A program made the translations under genes and the position numbers. Shown here piece by piece: positions 8,520 to 16,408 of a stretch of 64,000 nt of DNA. The notes under the pieces are model-generated. The model saw only the letters and a program-made list of their open reading frames with translations, did no database searches and had not been told where the DNA came from. The stretch comes from UBA1479 sp963976055 (GTDB lineage: Bacteria; Pseudomonadota; Alphaproteobacteria; Rhodospirillales; Casp-alpha2): positions 434,001 through 498,000 of the forward strand of contig CAXBJB010000001.1 of assembly GCA_963976055.1 (NCBI GenBank). The letters are read 5' to 3'. Each line of letters starts with the position of its first letter. The first letter of the stretch is position 1.

Positions 8520-9767
8520 CTAGTCAGGTTTGGCCTCCCTCAGCTTCTTAGGATAGTAGTATATTTCTCCTACTTCCGGTATCTCAAAGGTTGAAAATTT
8601 ATCTTTTCGGGCTGCTTCAAGTTCTGCAGAACCTCGTTTCGTAAGTCTGTAACTTTTGGTCAAAAATCCCCACTCCACACATTTATTTCTCACATCTACG
8701 CACTTCTTTCCGTCAAGCCCGATTGCGTAGCTTAACGCTTCTATCCGTCGTTGACCTTTGGCGATCAAGGCGAGTGTAAGGATAATTTGAGTTCCAGTTT
8801 CGCTCCGTCGATCAAACGTATCTGACTTGGCCAATTTCTCTTGGCCAACTTCGAGCAACGTTACCAATGGATCTCGACGAGCGATTTCGACCGGAAATAC
8901 CGACTTTTCTGCTGACCCAATCGTTCGATTTGGGAACAATGCGACCCAAGGATTTTTAGGTGTGCTTGGTGCCCATAGGATCGATGGCGTATTATTGGGG
9001 CAGCCGTGTTCAAAGACCATGGACGCCATGGATTCCCGGAACCCCAGACTCATATGAGGTTTTGAGGTTTGATTGCCGTACTTTTGGCAAACGAAACGAA
9101 TGGCATCTCTGAGCTCTTCTTTGATCGGCATGCGGCTAAAAGTAGGGCATGGGCGGGTCACGCGAATCTCAGGTTTGCATTTGTGTCGGCGAACCTGTCG
9201 GCAACCAGAACGCGTTCCTGAATATGAGACCACTACAAACTTGATATACTTTAGTGAATGCCACGAAGTTAGTGACGCAACTTTCCAAAGCGCATCTAAA
9301 AAATCTGTCACACGCTTCCCGCTACCAATCACATCATCGACCAAAATTATTTTGCGGACCTTTGCTTTTCGCATTTTTGCAATTGTAGGATGGTTGAGAC
9401 GGAGCTTGGGCTTAGGTTTGCAAAACTGGCGGACCGCGAACGCCATTTCTCCTTCGCTACCGACGTCGGAAACGTCTAACAGAGGTAAAACCTCACCATT
9501 GGGTTTTCGGATGACTTGCGCGAAATAAGATGTTGAAGGGTCGATTTCCCTAACAGCGAAAATAGCTGCAGGTTGTTTTGGGCCTGTGGCCTCCTGCTCC
9601 AGCGCCTTTTGTATTTCCCGCAAAAATTCTGAATGTGAAACCAGCGTCAGACTGTCGATAATCCGCTCGGCAATATCCTGATCCGCACCTACAAACTGGG
9701 CCAACCACTTTTGACCAAGGTTTGTGTACAAAAGGTTCTTTGATCTAATTTCAGATTTCATGCCCAT
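8520..9767 (-). CDS. Phosphoribosyltransferase-like protein with C-terminal winged helix, probable retron effector
   Basis: 415-aa protein. Near residues 137-152 it has IILVDDVIGSGKRVTDFL, the PRPP-binding loop of type I phosphoribosyltransferases (two Asp followed by a Gly-Ser-Gly turn). The last ~90 residues (ILTLALIAKGQRRIEAL, then WGFLTKSYRLTKRGSAELE) look like a winged-helix domain. It sits directly upstream of the retron RNA and RT on the same strand. As I recall, one described retron type (III) is defined by PRTase and winged-helix partners, which would make this the effector; that assignment is from memory. The substrate is unknown. ATG at 9767 or at 9761; neither has a strong ribosome site. 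Confidence 0.75.
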   Translation of the reverse strand: MGMKSEIRSKNLLYTNLGQKWLAQFVGADQDIAERIIDSLTLVSHSEFLREIQKALEQEATGPKQPAAIFAVREIDPSTSYFAQVIRKPNGEVLPLLDVSDVGSEGEMAFAVRQFCKPKPKLRLNHPTIAKMRKAKVRKIILVDDVIGSGKRVTDFLDALWKVASLTSWHSLKYIKFVVVSYSGTRSGCRQVRRHKCKPEIRVTRPCPTFSRMPIKEELRDAIRFVCQKYGNQTSKPHMSLGFRESMASMVFEHGCPNNTPSILWAPSTPKNPWVALFPNRTIGSAEKSVFPVEIARRDPLVTLLEVGQEKLAKSDTFDRRSETGTQIILTLALIAKGQRRIEALSYAIGLDGKKCVDVRNKCVEWGFLTKSYRLTKRGSAELEAARKDKFSTFEIPEVGEIYYYPKKLREAKPD

Positions 9768-9809
9768 CTAGTCGGCCGATTGATTCGCAATGCAGTTTCA
9801 CGGGCGAAA

Positions 9810-11645
9810 CTACTCAGGGGGAGGGGGAACGATATTTCCAAACATCACTGTTGTACTCTTTGGCTGCAATTGTTCCTCGAGCGGTTTGATGGCCAGTTTT
9901 AGGGGCATTTGCCCGGCTATACCGCTGAAAATACAGGTGCCAGTAGGTAGCGTGGGGATCGATTCTTCAGTTAGACGATCAATGTAGGAGACGGCGCTGG
10001 CTATTGACTGAAGGTCTCTCTGGTTTATGAGCCGATGAATAAAATAATTATGTGCTTGTGAGGTAATGGTCGGAGAAATGTCATTTGGGCGTTGACTGGC
10101 AATTGTGACAAACACACCAAATTTTCTTCCTTCCTTGATTATCTCCTCAAATGTTTCCAACCGGTAATCTTTCCAGCTCTCGGCTTCTCTAAAAGATTCT
10201 GTTGAGAGAACATTGTGTGCCTCATCAATAACGATGCTGAGCGAGCGACCTTCAAAATTTGCTTTGTGCTCTTGATAGATTTTTCTCGAAACTAATAGAG
10301 GAATCGTTTTTTTCATCTCGAGATTTATGTCGTGCATTGATATGACTGCGACATTAGATGAGAAAATATCGCCTCTGTCCGCAGGATCGAAGATCTTGCG
10401 GATGTCTTGTTGTTTACTTTTCAATTTATTGACAACGGGAGCTATATGCTCGTTCTGAGCTCGATTGGAAAGCAAATCATAAATTAATCGCACATAACAA
10501 AAAATAATAAAGTCTGATATTACATCATTTTTAAAATCAAACATTTCCACATGATTGTATACAAAGGTATTTGCAATGTATTCAGGGCTTTGTTTTAGGT
10601 ACTGTCCATTCCATATGAATTCTGCTGCGTTATTGTGCCATTCCAAATCACCTGTCAGTTCAAAAGGCTCCCCATTTTGATCTTGTTCAGGAAGTATTTG
10701 GCGTAGGTATTCAAATAGTTGATCAGCCTTAATTTTGTCAGCTAATTGAAGAACCTGGCGAATCTGCTGTCGAAGTATGTTTTTGAGGTGATCGATTGGG
10801 TCATCAGATTCCGTTACCCGAGCACGTAAGGAAAGTGCACGTTTCAAGAAAGGTTTTTGAGTCTTCTCGGTGGCGTCTGACAAGATCGAGAGCATCTCGA
10901 TGTTTAATAGGCCATCATCTGACAAGGGGATTTTATCTCCTTGTTCAGTTCGTGTGGAGAGTCTGTAGACAGTCTTATCTTCTGTAAGGCACTGTTCCCC
11001 AGTGTATTCCCCGTTAAAATCAAACAGTAAAATTCGACAGTTGTCGTTGAACTCATTAACGTTTCGTGCACGCATTGCTCGGATGAAACTCTGGTACAGT
11101 AGCGCCAACGTGTTTGACTTTCCGCTCCCCGTATTTCCGAAAATAGCGATGTGGCTATTCATCAATGAATCAACAGGAAGTGCGATTTCGTAGCCTTCAT
11201 AGTCGGAATTTGCGATGTTCAACGCGACTCCTGAACGCTTTACGAGATTGTGGACTTGGTGGACTCGTTTTCTTGTAAGAAGAAACGCCTCATTTCCAAC
11301 CAACGGAAGCTCTTTTGTTCCTCCTTGAAAGTCTCCATTTCGGTCAATGAAGCCAACAAGTGAAATCGATAATTCTCGTTTGCTGCTTGGTGTTGGCGTG
11401 GCGCCGATTTCATTGTGATCTTCAAACTGCGCGTTCTCCCCATCGACTTTGCCAATTAGGCTGACGAAACCCTTTCGAATGTCTATGTAGCTTCCAACCG
11501 CGATGTTACGGACAAGATCACCATCAAAGAATAGTTCTGAAAGGTTCTTATCTTTATCGACTGTTACCGAGATTTTTCTTCCAGACACTGAGGTAACTTC
11601 CCCAATTCGAAGAACAGTCTCTTTTTCAAGTCGTTGGTCAGTCAT
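9810..11645 (-). CDS. herA: HerA-like hexameric ATPase of a SIR2-HerA defence pair
   Basis: 611-aa HerA/FtsK-type ATPase. The N-terminal ~90 residues look like a HAS-barrel domain. Walker A is IFGNTGSGKSNTL near residue 170, Walker B SIVIDEAHNVLS near 470, and the C-terminal block VTIASQRPNDISPTITSQ near 525 is typical of HerA. The insert around 280-420 is helical and charged. It starts inside the 3' end of the SIR2 gene (8-nt overlap), so the two are translated together. SIR2 plus HerA is an established anti-phage module in which HerA assembles with the NADase and regulates it. A/T-rich like its neighbours. Confidence 0.9.
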   Translation of the reverse strand: MTDQRLEKETVLRIGEVTSVSGRKISVTVDKDKNLSELFFDGDLVRNIAVGSYIDIRKGFVSLIGKVDGENAQFEDHNEIGATPTPSSKRELSISLVGFIDRNGDFQGGTKELPLVGNEAFLLTRKRVHQVHNLVKRSGVALNIANSDYEGYEIALPVDSLMNSHIAIFGNTGSGKSNTLALLYQSFIRAMRARNVNEFNDNCRILLFDFNGEYTGEQCLTEDKTVYRLSTRTEQGDKIPLSDDGLLNIEMLSILSDATEKTQKPFLKRALSLRARVTESDDPIDHLKNILRQQIRQVLQLADKIKADQLFEYLRQILPEQDQNGEPFELTGDLEWHNNAAEFIWNGQYLKQSPEYIANTFVYNHVEMFDFKNDVISDFIIFCYVRLIYDLLSNRAQNEHIAPVVNKLKSKQQDIRKIFDPADRGDIFSSNVAVISMHDINLEMKKTIPLLVSRKIYQEHKANFEGRSLSIVIDEAHNVLSTESFREAESWKDYRLETFEEIIKEGRKFGVFVTIASQRPNDISPTITSQAHNYFIHRLINQRDLQSIASAVSYIDRLTEESIPTLPTGTCIFSGIAGQMPLKLAIKPLEEQLQPKSTTVMFGNIVPPPPE

Positions 11646-12693
11646 CGAATGCAGCCCTTGAAGGAACTACACGATTGAGCAGCGAATTGAAGGCAGCGAA
11701 GTCGATGTTCTCACCTTCTCGTGGGGAGACGACTTTCACATTTCGGTGCTTCGTAAACTTCTCTTCGAAAGACTCAGCAGCCTCGCCGTTGTACGCAAAA
11801 ATGACGAGTTGAGAGGTTGGGTTTCTCAAAGCGCGTCTGGTGATATCTAGAATGTGCTCATCTGCGAAAGAGAAGCCAAATGCGATCAATAGAGCGTTAT
11901 CACGATCCATTGAGTTCGAGAAAATTCTTAATAGATCGTAGTAGACTCGATCCAATAAGGTTGAGCCGAATTTTTTAAGATTTGGAAGAATCAGCGCGCG
12001 ATTATTCAACGCCCTTTCTACATGCGCATTTTCGCGCTTTTGTTCTTCGGATAGTGGCTCCGGTTCATTGCTTCTAAAACAGATCGAATTTGATGTTTTT
12101 CTCCAATTCAATGAGCCGTGAAGCTTCATTAGATTTACAGTCGTAATTTCAGCTTGTCGATTGTAAACCCCGCCAGATCGATATGTGCGATCAAAGTATC
12201 TCTCTGGCGAAAAAGGAAACTGAGTCCCTGTGGGTGACGATCGATCAAAGCCGTCATTCAGGATAGTTGAGGGAACTTGGGCAGCTGCGTGTTCAAAGAA
12301 CAAATCATAATTCGTCGTAAAGATGTTTGCTTGTCTAGGAAGGAGGATATTTTTACGTTCAAAGAGAAGTTGATCGATCGTTCCTAAGAACTGAACATAT
12401 CGTCCTAGCGTATCGCCTGATTCTGCGTCTTCAAGACCGAGCGAAAGACGTGAGTTCTTGTCTTCCAGTCCCTCGATAAAATTTAGCGCTCGAAGGTTTG
12501 CTTCGACAATGCTTTCAGCTTCGAGCAGGTCGTTTAGTTGGGATTCAATGTTTCCCGCGAGTGAAATCGCAGGTAGCGAAGCACCAGATCCAATCAGAAA
12601 ATTCAGGTTCCCTGATTGGATATAGGCTTCTAGCAGAAGAACGGCCTCCTCACTTTCCGGTTCGAACGTAATGCGTTCAGCCATTTGAACCAT
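11638..12693 (-). CDS. SIR2-family NADase-like protein of a SIR2-HerA defence pair
   Basis: 351-aa SIR2-domain protein. Seen: FLIGSGAS near residue 33 (NAD-binding Gly-rich loop), FTTNYDLFFEHA near 126, NLMKLHGSLNW near 188 (catalytic His) and LLIAFGFSFADEHI near 267. There is no zinc-finger cysteine set of protein deacetylases, which fits the prokaryotic SIR2 type that degrades NAD+ after phage infection. It is the promoter-proximal gene of the minus-strand block; herA overlaps its end. A second Met (MAER) three codons in is an alternative start. Confidence 0.9.
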   Translation of the reverse strand: MVQMAERITFEPESEEAVLLLEAYIQSGNLNFLIGSGASLPAISLAGNIESQLNDLLEAESIVEANLRALNFIEGLEDKNSRLSLGLEDAESGDTLGRYVQFLGTIDQLLFERKNILLPRQANIFTTNYDLFFEHAAAQVPSTILNDGFDRSSPTGTQFPFSPERYFDRTYRSGGVYNRQAEITTVNLMKLHGSLNWRKTSNSICFRSNEPEPLSEEQKRENAHVERALNNRALILPNLKKFGSTLLDRVYYDLLRIFSNSMDRDNALLIAFGFSFADEHILDITRRALRNPTSQLVIFAYNGEAAESFEEKFTKHRNVKVVSPREGENIDFAAFNSLLNRVVPSRAAFDD

Positions 12694-12863
12694 CCAATTC
12701 GCATGCTAGTTTCGAGTATTTGCTATTATTATCACAACCTTAGAACGAGGGCTATTGAGGCAAGCGAAAGATCTCTCATGCGATAGAACTAGTCCGCAAA
12801 TTTTGATTTGAGGCTTATGTCAATCCTGTTTGATTGTGAGATGAGTGTTTGTGAGATTTATCC

Positions 12864-13748
12864 GTGCTGATTATCGGAATAGATGAGAACCAGGGGCTCC
12901 TATACGAAGGAGCAGGTACGTATGGTGGTCGGGCAGTCTGGCCGATGCCCATTGTCACGCCTGCAAAAATCGTATTCGAATCCGAAGGAGAGCTTGTCGC
13001 AGAGAAACCGTCGAGTGAGCGGACTACCCGACTAAGGTTCCGAGAAGACGTTTTTGATCCTATTGCAAGAATTAGGCGTGGGCGGTTTTATGCTGCGGGA
13101 CGGACTCAGCCAGTGCTGTGGCAGGTGCAACCCCATCCAGCTATACCGTACGAAGGTGCGGGGCTAATTGATAAATCGCTCGAAACTTATTACGGCAATC
13201 CGATATGGCACGAGTACATAAGAGGAAGACAAGAACAGCCATTGGTACTTTTAGGTGTCGGAGACCGTTTTAGCGTCTGGACGATTGTCGATTTGGAGGC
13301 AATCTCGACAGGCGAGGACCTAGTGACGCTTAAAGCGCGAGGAAGCTTGGGTTTGCTTCCTCTCATTGATTTCTCGAAGTCGCCCGAAAGATCACGGGCT
13401 CGTTTGCGTGAGAGCCTGGACACATTTGCTGACGAAGCGCATCGAGCTGCACCTGCTTCGGTCATTGACCGTGCCAGAGACGCGGCTAGTCAGATCTTAA
13501 TCAGTTTTTTCGATGTTTCAGGGACCGAAGCCAAAGATCTTGGTGCCCTTGCTTCACGTTTGGAGAACGGAGAAAAGCTACAAGTCGCCGCCAATGCTTG
13601 CAGGATCATCGCTCGGCTGCATGCACGTGCGAAGCCGGTTGAGAGAGCAAAGCGTGAATTGCGGGATATCAGAGAGCAGGACGCCGAACTAGCAATCCAA
13701 TGTGTTGGCGCCATCTTGTGCGAAATTGGATGGGCCGAGTGGGCGTAA
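12864..13748 (+). CDS. Hypothetical protein, 294 aa, in defence island
   Basis: I do not recognise this family. Start is GTG at 12864, divergent from the SIR2 gene across 170 nt, and the gene is convergent with the split membrane gene downstream. The protein has no signal peptide or membrane segment. The N-terminus (MLIIGIDENQGLLYEGAGTY) is strand-rich; the C-terminal half (from residue ~175) is helical and Arg/Ala/Glu-rich. No nuclease, ATPase or NTP-binding motif was seen. Position inside the island suggests an accessory or defence role but proves nothing. Confidence 0.6.
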   Translation: MLIIGIDENQGLLYEGAGTYGGRAVWPMPIVTPAKIVFESEGELVAEKPSSERTTRLRFREDVFDPIARIRRGRFYAAGRTQPVLWQVQPHPAIPYEGAGLIDKSLETYYGNPIWHEYIRGRQEQPLVLLGVGDRFSVWTIVDLEAISTGEDLVTLKARGSLGLLPLIDFSKSPERSRARLRESLDTFADEAHRAAPASVIDRARDAASQILISFFDVSGTEAKDLGALASRLENGEKLQVAANACRIIARLHARAKPVERAKRELRDIREQDAELAIQCVGAILCEIGWAEWA

Positions 13749-14262
13749 TCTTCTTTCTATTAACCGGTGGCAATGGAATCGCCCCCTCGTAACTTGCAAG
13801 CTCACTCAGTCGTCGAAATAAAATATGCTTGATCTCGCCGCCTCTGGATTTCGGATGGACAGTTTGAGTGTATAGCTGTTGTCGATCGACCAGTCTTTTC
13901 TAGTCACCAATATTTCTTTCCCTTCAGCAGAAGATTTAAACGGCTTGCCGGCAATCATTGCTTTTCGAAGGTTGTTAGGCATTTCAGAATCGAGCGCTTT
14001 TTCGTAGAGCAAGGCTCCAGTTTCGACAAACTTGGCCAACGCTGGTTCAGCGTTATCTGGCTCGCCAACATCCAAATCGATTTTTAAGCATATCGCCACA
14101 TGCTCGGAGCCGTATACAAAGTAGGTGATTGTGTTTTCAAAAATGTAGTCGCCCAGTTTGAAAACATCTGAACTTGACTGCCACTCATCTAGATCTTCAA
14201 TGATCTGCTTATAGGGCCCCACCTCTAGTCCATGTTCGTCTAGAAATTTTCCCGCGACATAT

Positions 14263-14266
14263 GGAG
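14263..14266. repeat. Target-site duplication, left copy (GGAG)
   Basis: GGAG directly before the left inverted repeat; identical to 15512-15515 after the right end. Removing one copy together with the element restores the reading frame of the interrupted gene. Confidence 0.9.
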
Positions 14267-14331
14267 TGACCTGAGCCCCGTTTTCTCCTCCATTTTTAGG
14301 TAGAGTCCATCGTCCCGGAGAGGAGATGGAC

Positions 14332-14598
14332 ATGAAGGCATCAAGGTTCAGCGAAGAGCAGATCATCGCCATCCTGCGCGAGCAGGAGGCGGGACAGAGG
14401 ACGGCGGATGTGTGCCGGCGGCACGGTATCTCGGAAGCAACGTTCTACAAGTGGAAGTCGAAGTACGGCGGCCTGGAGGTGTCGGACGCCAAGCGCCTGA
14501 AGGCGCTTGAGACCGAGAATGCCCGGCTGAAGAAGCTTCTGGCCGAAGCGATGCTCGACAACGCCATGCTGAAGGACATCAATTCAAAAAAGTGGTGA
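14332..14598 (+). CDS. IS3-family transposase OrfA (helix-turn-helix part)
   Basis: 88-aa DNA-binding half of the transposase: SRFSEEQIIAILREQEAG, then CRRHGISEATFYKWKSKYGG (helix-turn-helix) and a leucine-zipper-like helix (LKALETENARLKKLL). ATG at 14332 is preferred because AGGAG (14321-14325) lies 6 nt upstream; the ATG at 14326 abuts it. A slippery A_AAA_AAG (14586-14592) lies in the correct frame just before the stop, so a -1 shift would produce the OrfAB fusion transposase. Confidence 0.93.
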   Translation: MKASRFSEEQIIAILREQEAGQRTADVCRRHGISEATFYKWKSKYGGLEVSDAKRLKALETENARLKKLLAEAMLDNAMLKDINSKKW

Positions 14599-15485
14599 CG
14601 CCCGCCGCCAGGCGACGGGTCGTCGCCCGCCTGCGTGAGGTTTACGCGGTGAGCGAGCGGCGGGCATGCCGGGCCTTGGGCGCGGACCGCAGTTCGGTGC
14701 GCTACCGGTCGATCAAGCCGGATGACGCGGCGATCCGGGAGCGCCTTCGGGCACTGTCGGCGGAACGCCGCCGGTTCGGCTACCGGCGCCTGCATGTGAT
14801 GTTGTCGAGGGAAGGTCTGCATATGAACCAGAAGAAGCTGCGTCGCCTATACCGGGAAGAAGGTCTTCAGGTGCGCCGCCGGGGCGGCCGCAAGCGGGCC
14901 CTGGGCACACGGTCCCCCATGCTCCTGCCCCAGGGGCCGAACCAACGCTGGTCGCTGGACTTTGTGTCGGACGCGCTGAACGACGGGCGGCGCTTCCGCA
15001 TTCTCTGCGTCGTCGACGACTTCACGCGGGAATGCCTCGGTCTGGTCGCCGATACGTCGCTGTCCGGCGCCCGCGTGGCGCGGGAGTTGGACGCCGTCAT
15101 CGGCCGACGCGGCACGCCGCTGACCGTGGTCAGCGACAACGGCACCGAGCTGACCAGCATGGCGATCCTCAAGTGGTCGCAGGATCGCCGGATCGACTGG
15201 CATTACATCGCGCCGGGCAAGCCGCAACAGAACGGCTTCGTCGAAAGCTTCAACGGGCGGCTGCGTGACGAATGCCTGAACGAGACGCTGTTCGCCTCCC
15301 TGTCGCACGCCAGGGCCGTCCTGGCCGCCTGGAAGTTTGATTACAACCACCACCGGCCGCACTCCGCCCACGGCGGGGCGACGCCGGTCGAGTTCGCCGA
15401 AAAAGCCGATAGGGGGCATGCCCCCTATCGGCTTGAACACAACGCCCGCACAGGGCAACATTTTGAAACCGGACTCTCCCTCTGA
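14592..15485 (+). CDS. IS3-family transposase OrfB (DDE catalytic part)
   Basis: 297-aa integrase-core half. An HTH_21-like region (RRACRALGADRSSVRYRS) is followed by the DDE domain: WSLDFVSDAL near residue 120 (first Asp), VVSDNGTELTS near 180 (second Asp) and NGFVESFNGRLRDECLNE near 215 (Glu). It overlaps orfA by 7 nt in the -1 frame; its GTG at 14592 is the last base of the slippery site, so expression is probably by frameshifting. The C-terminus is encoded partly by a perfect 32-bp palindrome (15403-15434), which is unusual. Confidence 0.93.
   Translation: MVTPAARRRVVARLREVYAVSERRACRALGADRSSVRYRSIKPDDAAIRERLRALSAERRRFGYRRLHVMLSREGLHMNQKKLRRLYREEGLQVRRRGGRKRALGTRSPMLLPQGPNQRWSLDFVSDALNDGRRFRILCVVDDFTRECLGLVADTSLSGARVARELDAVIGRRGTPLTVVSDNGTELTSMAILKWSQDRRIDWHYIAPGKPQQNGFVESFNGRLRDECLNETLFASLSHARAVLAAWKFDYNHHRPHSAHGGATPVEFAEKADRGHAPYRLEHNARTGQHFETGLSL
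15403..15434. repeat. Perfect 32-bp palindrome inside the transposase gene
   Basis: Positions 15403-15418 are the exact reverse complement of 15419-15434 with no spacer (half-site AAGCCGATAGGGGGCA). It lies about 70 bp inside the right end of the insertion sequence and encodes part of the OrfB C-terminus. Confidence 0.95.
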
Positions 15486-15511
15486 CTGGAGGGAAGACGG
15501 GGCTCAGGTCA

Positions 15512-15515
15512 GGAG
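15512..15515. repeat. Target-site duplication, right copy (GGAG)
   Basis: GGAG directly after the right inverted repeat, the partner of 14263-14266. Confidence 0.9.
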
Positions 15516-16408
15516 ACCATCCGTCCTTAAATGAAACGTTAGGTGGGTTCTCCTCACGCCGCTTTAATTCGAAAGTGCGCTCGATCGACGGAGCCACATC
15601 AGTTTTTTCTTTTATAGGGTTAGTTACTAAAGTCTGGGACCAGCGTCTCAGTAGTTCACGATCAGAAACGAATCCGATCAACGCGTGGCGTTTCGTGACA
15701 TTCCGCAAGCTTTTGTTTTTGACATGGATGTCGACAAGGAAAAATGCCTTCTCGTACGCGATGTACATTACGAGGAAAAACACGTAAGGCAGAAAAAGGA
15801 ATGACAACAACGGCGGTAGATAGAAGTCTTTCAAGGTGGACAACGTGAAGAAGTCTTGGGGGTCATAAATCAATCGATATCCAGAATACCCCATTATCAA
15901 CAGCCCGGCGCAAACCAATACGCCATTGAAGAAACGTTCGACGGCTTGATGTTCGTCTTTGCCCCGAGCAAAGGCAACCATAAAGCCGACGAAAGCCATG
16001 AATGGAAGGAACAAGAGTTCTGCAATTAAACTGAACGGATAGAATGCGACCACAAATTCTATGGCCAATGTGATCTTGAAAATATCCTTTAATGAATTCC
16101 TGAAAAATTCTTGATCATCTGAAGCCGAAGTGACACGGGAAAAAGAAACACCAGCTGTAGTTAGGGCCCATAAGATTGTGGTTTTAAGTTGGGAGGTGTC
16201 CCAAAGTCCTATCTTCGACAACAAGAAAATTATCAAGACGATGTAGAGAAACATCGCACCAATTTGGATGGCGAAGATGCGTGACAACAAAATTCGAATT
16301 ACTGCGAGTAACGACTCTCGTACCGGTTTAAGGAATGCACAAACCCCGATCAGGATGATGAACCAAATTCCGATCGCAATTTCTCGATTGTTGAATATAT
16401 CCATTCTG

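Larger units (their letters stand above)
14267..15511 (+). mobile_element. IS3-family insertion sequence, IS407-like, complete
   Basis: 1245-bp element. Terminal inverted repeats begin TGACCTGAGCCCCGT (14267 rightward) and end with its complement at 15511, about 25 bp with small mismatches. It is flanked by a perfect 4-bp target duplication, GGAG, at 14263-14266 and 15512-15515; 4 bp is the duplication size of the IS407 group. It contains overlapping orfA and orfB and is more GC-rich than the island. Both ends and genes look intact, so it may still be active. It interrupts a membrane protein gene. Confidence 0.95.
13806..16404 (-). pseudogene. Membrane protein gene split by an IS3-family insertion
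   Basis: Two minus-strand pieces, 16404-15512 and 14262-13806, are one gene cut by the element at 14267-15511. Removing the element and one GGAG copy joins ...KDGWS-P-YVAGKFLDEHG... in frame and gives exactly 450 codons including the stop (449 aa). The N-terminal ~225 residues hold five or six hydrophobic segments (near 10-28, 45-65, 75-90, 115-150, 165-182 and 205-228). The C-terminal half is soluble, with no motif I can name. Start is ATG, 4 nt after the stop of the upstream helicase gene, so the two form an operon. The sequence running from each piece into the element is not native protein. Function unknown. Confidence 0.88.

Noticed and set aside
11638..12693. CobB-type protein deacetylase
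   Set aside because: The zinc-binding cysteines are missing and the partner is HerA.
13806..14372. A 188-codon minus-strand frame that looks like an intact small gene
   Set aside because: Its first ~37 codons lie in the IS; the rest is the 3' part of the interrupted membrane gene.
15250..16404. A 384-codon minus-strand frame reading through from the membrane gene into the IS
   Set aside because: Everything after the GGAG duplication is antisense to the transposase gene; it is an insertion artefact.
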